64,000 nucleotides of DNA, from the NCBI GenBank assembly GCA_016872775.1, contig VGZA01000002.1, positions 142,531 to 206,530 of the forward strand, given 5' to 3'. The translations under genes were made by a program, and so were the position numbers. This document shows, piece after piece, positions 62,667 to 64,000 of the stretch. Origin of the DNA: Planctomycetota bacterium. GTDB lineage: Bacteria > Planctomycetota > Planctomycetia > Pirellulales > Pirellulaceae. The notes under the pieces are model-generated. The model ran no database searches and had not been told where the DNA came from. It saw only the letters and a program-made list of their open reading frames with translations. Each line of letters opens with the position of its first letter. Positions within the stretch are counted from its first letter, which is position 1.

Positions 62667-64000
62667 TTAGCGTTCGGAGAGGTTTTTCCAAAGCGTCGAG
62701 TTGTCCAGTTCCCGCGGCACTTTCAAGCGGTAATCGGCGGGCACCGTGATCGAATTCGTCTGGACTGCTCCAACGGTCGGCTTCCCGTCCCGCGTTTCCT
62801 GACCCGTGGCCTTCCGCCATTCGGTCAGTGTGGGGTAGCGTTTCTCGCCGTGCAGGAACAGCGGGTCGCCCTTCTGCGTGAGGTATGAGTTGCCCTCGTG
62901 CCTCACGTCTTCCGGCTTCGCGTCGGGCAATGTGTTGGACACGAGCGGAAGGTTGGCGGCGCGTGCCAGCGCGATGTTGCCTCTGAAAACGCAGCCGCGA
63001 ATGTGGGTCTTGTCGTCCTTGTCGGCCAAACCGACCAGTTGGTCGGTGAACAGCAGCCCCTTGTTCGCGCCCATCCCCGCCAGCGAGTCAGCGACCACGA
63101 GGCACTTCTCGACCACGCATTCATCGAGCCCAGCGCCCCAGGCAAGGAAGCCGAACCCGTAGCCCGCCCCTTTGTCTCGCCGGCCGTCGTTGATGCTGAT
63201 GCAAGAGCGGATGACATTGCCCTTCGTCAACCCCGCATTAGGGTAGTCGCAGTGCATGTAGCCGGGCCCGTGATTGTCGTAGGAGAGGCTCTTTTCGACG
63301 ACACACGCGATACAGCCGCCGTCGAGGTCGAAGCCGCCGCCGTCTTTGCCCTCGGTACGGGTTCCGCTCGCGATGCATTTGCGAAACGTGACCTTATTGC
63401 AGTCATAAGCCCAGAGTGCAACCCCGCCGCCCTTGCCGGTGTTCTCCGAGGCGAAGCAGTATTCGACGGTCCCATCCCGAACGCCGCCGAGAACGATGCC
63501 GGAACCGGACTTGTTCTTGGAAGCCACGCAGTCGCGGATGACAACGGTGCGGTGCCCATACTCGGCCTGCTTGGCATCCTTCTTCGCGTAGAAGCTGATG
63601 CCGGTGCCACCGTTGTCGTGGGCGTTCACTTCGCTGACAACGACATCATCGTAGCCTGGCTGCGTGTCGTGCCAAGAGCCGATGCTCACGCCATCGCCGC
63701 TGAAGTTGCTGATTTCGACTCGCTCAATGCGGAGGTGCGGATGCCGCTTGCCGATGGCATCGTCGGTGTAGAAGCGGATGCCGGCGATGGGCTTCTTGCC
63801 TTCGGATACAACCGGATTGCCCTTCAGGATCAAATCGCGGATTTCGATGCCGCCGGCAGTCGCTTCAATCGCTGGCGTATCCTCGGCGATGATCGTGGCC
63901 CGGCGTTTGCCCGCGCCGCGAATGACGATTGGCTTCTTCGCCGTGCCGCCGACATCCGGCAGCAACGCGATGCCGCCCCGGAACTCATCGCCTTCCCCCA
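62667..64000 (-). CDS. right-handed parallel beta-helix protein (5' partial)
   Basis: The frame continues past the right edge of the window, so the N-terminus is missing. About 440 residues are visible. Repeated short strands with Asn/Asp/Gly turns form a pectate-lyase-type beta helix (IEATAGGIEIRDLILKGNP; VEISNFSGDGVSIGSWHD; GSGIVLGGVRDGTVEYCFAS; KVTFRKCIASGTRTEGKDGG). The C-terminus lies outside the helix (YPTLTEWRKATGQETRDG). The family includes exported polysaccharide lyases and hydrolases; catalytic residues cannot be assigned. It is divergent in sense from nothing visible, and follows the broken DUF1501 stub with 13 bp between. Confidence 0.8.
   Translation of the reverse strand, partial: GEGDEFRGGIALLPDVGGTAKKPIVIRGAGKRRATIIAEDTPAIEATAGGIEIRDLILKGNPVVSEGKKPIAGIRFYTDDAIGKRHPHLRIERVEISNFSGDGVSIGSWHDTQPGYDDVVVSEVNAHDNGGTGISFYAKKDAKQAEYGHRTVVIRDCVASKNKSGSGIVLGGVRDGTVEYCFASENTGKGGGVALWAYDCNKVTFRKCIASGTRTEGKDGGGFDLDGGCIACVVEKSLSYDNHGPGYMHCDYPNAGLTKGNVIRSCISINDGRRDKGAGYGFGFLAWGAGLDECVVEKCLVVADSLAGMGANKGLLFTDQLVGLADKDDKTHIRGCVFRGNIALARAANLPLVSNTLPDAKPEDVRHEGNSYLTQKGDPLFLHGEKRYPTLTEWRKATGQETRDGKPTVGAVQTNSITVPADYRLKVPRELDNSTLWKNLSER

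Overview
The window looks like a chromosomal stretch from a member of the Planctomycetota, probably a Pirellulales-like or Planctomycetia lineage. The sequence is GC-rich. It carries protein families that are expanded in this phylum: Tat-exported DUF1501 and DUF1552 proteins, a planctomycete-type cytochrome c partner, a CRTAC1/ASPIC-UnbV protein, YfhO, DUF4912, exported Gfo/Idh/MocA and amidohydrolase proteins, and paired flotillin-like SPFH proteins. GTG and TTG starts are frequent. No phage, plasmid, CRISPR array or transposase is visible.

Layout. 1-10.7 kb: a partial aminotransferase, a primary-type sigma-70 factor, a YfhO-like membrane protein, two tandem SPFH proteins and an FHA protein. 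10.7-19.1 kb: a complete F-type ATP synthase operon (Z, I-like, B, E, F, H, A, G, D, C) on the minus strand with a good promoter in front. 19.2-24.1 kb: a tandem palindromic repeat array, a DUF4912/Rho_N protein, LarE, a membrane Ser/Thr kinase and tRNA-Glu(CTC). 24.1-36 kb: exported accessory proteins (SGNH/kelch, DUF1501, porin, F5/8C-amidotransferase, a six-heme cytochrome c overlapping an amidohydrolase). 35.7-38.7 kb: an SDR-DUF2867 / membrane-SRPBCC / four-helix membrane protein operon. 39-48.5 kb: two tiny membrane proteins, a TsaC/Sua5 enzyme, two metal-dependent hydrolases, a sialidase-like and a GH32/43-like propeller protein, a second DUF1501 protein and a TPR protein. 48.5-57.5 kb: a CRTAC1 protein, an HAD phosphatase / CinA / FAD oxidoreductase operon, a Gfo/Idh/MocA oxidoreductase and a GT39-like glycosyltransferase. 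57.5-59.8 kb: a repeat-rich spacer, then an MBOAT/wax-synthase-like acyltransferase with a small membrane partner. 60.3-62.7 kb: three broken genes. 62.7 kb to the end: a partial beta-helix protein.

Two patterns stand out. First, several genes are interrupted: single-base frameshifts in the kelch, TPR, DUF1552 and a small conserved gene, and in-frame TAG codons in the cytochrome c and DUF1552 genes. Some may be assembly errors in short homopolymers. The 60.3-62.7 kb cluster looks like real decay of a DUF1552/cytochrome/DUF1501 locus. Second, intergenic spaces carry many different palindromic repeats (19.2, 21.25, 24.2, 30.6, 50.1-50.3, 58.1-58.3, 58.46, 59.95 kb). Some reach into the 3' ends of genes, and one 16-bp palindrome recurs in frame inside a DUF1501 gene. 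I did not find a convincing new multi-gene defence or metabolic system. The best candidates for undescribed biology are the TCGAAAC-NN-GTTTCGA array, the SDR/SRPBCC membrane cluster, and the amidohydrolase / hexaheme cytochrome pair.
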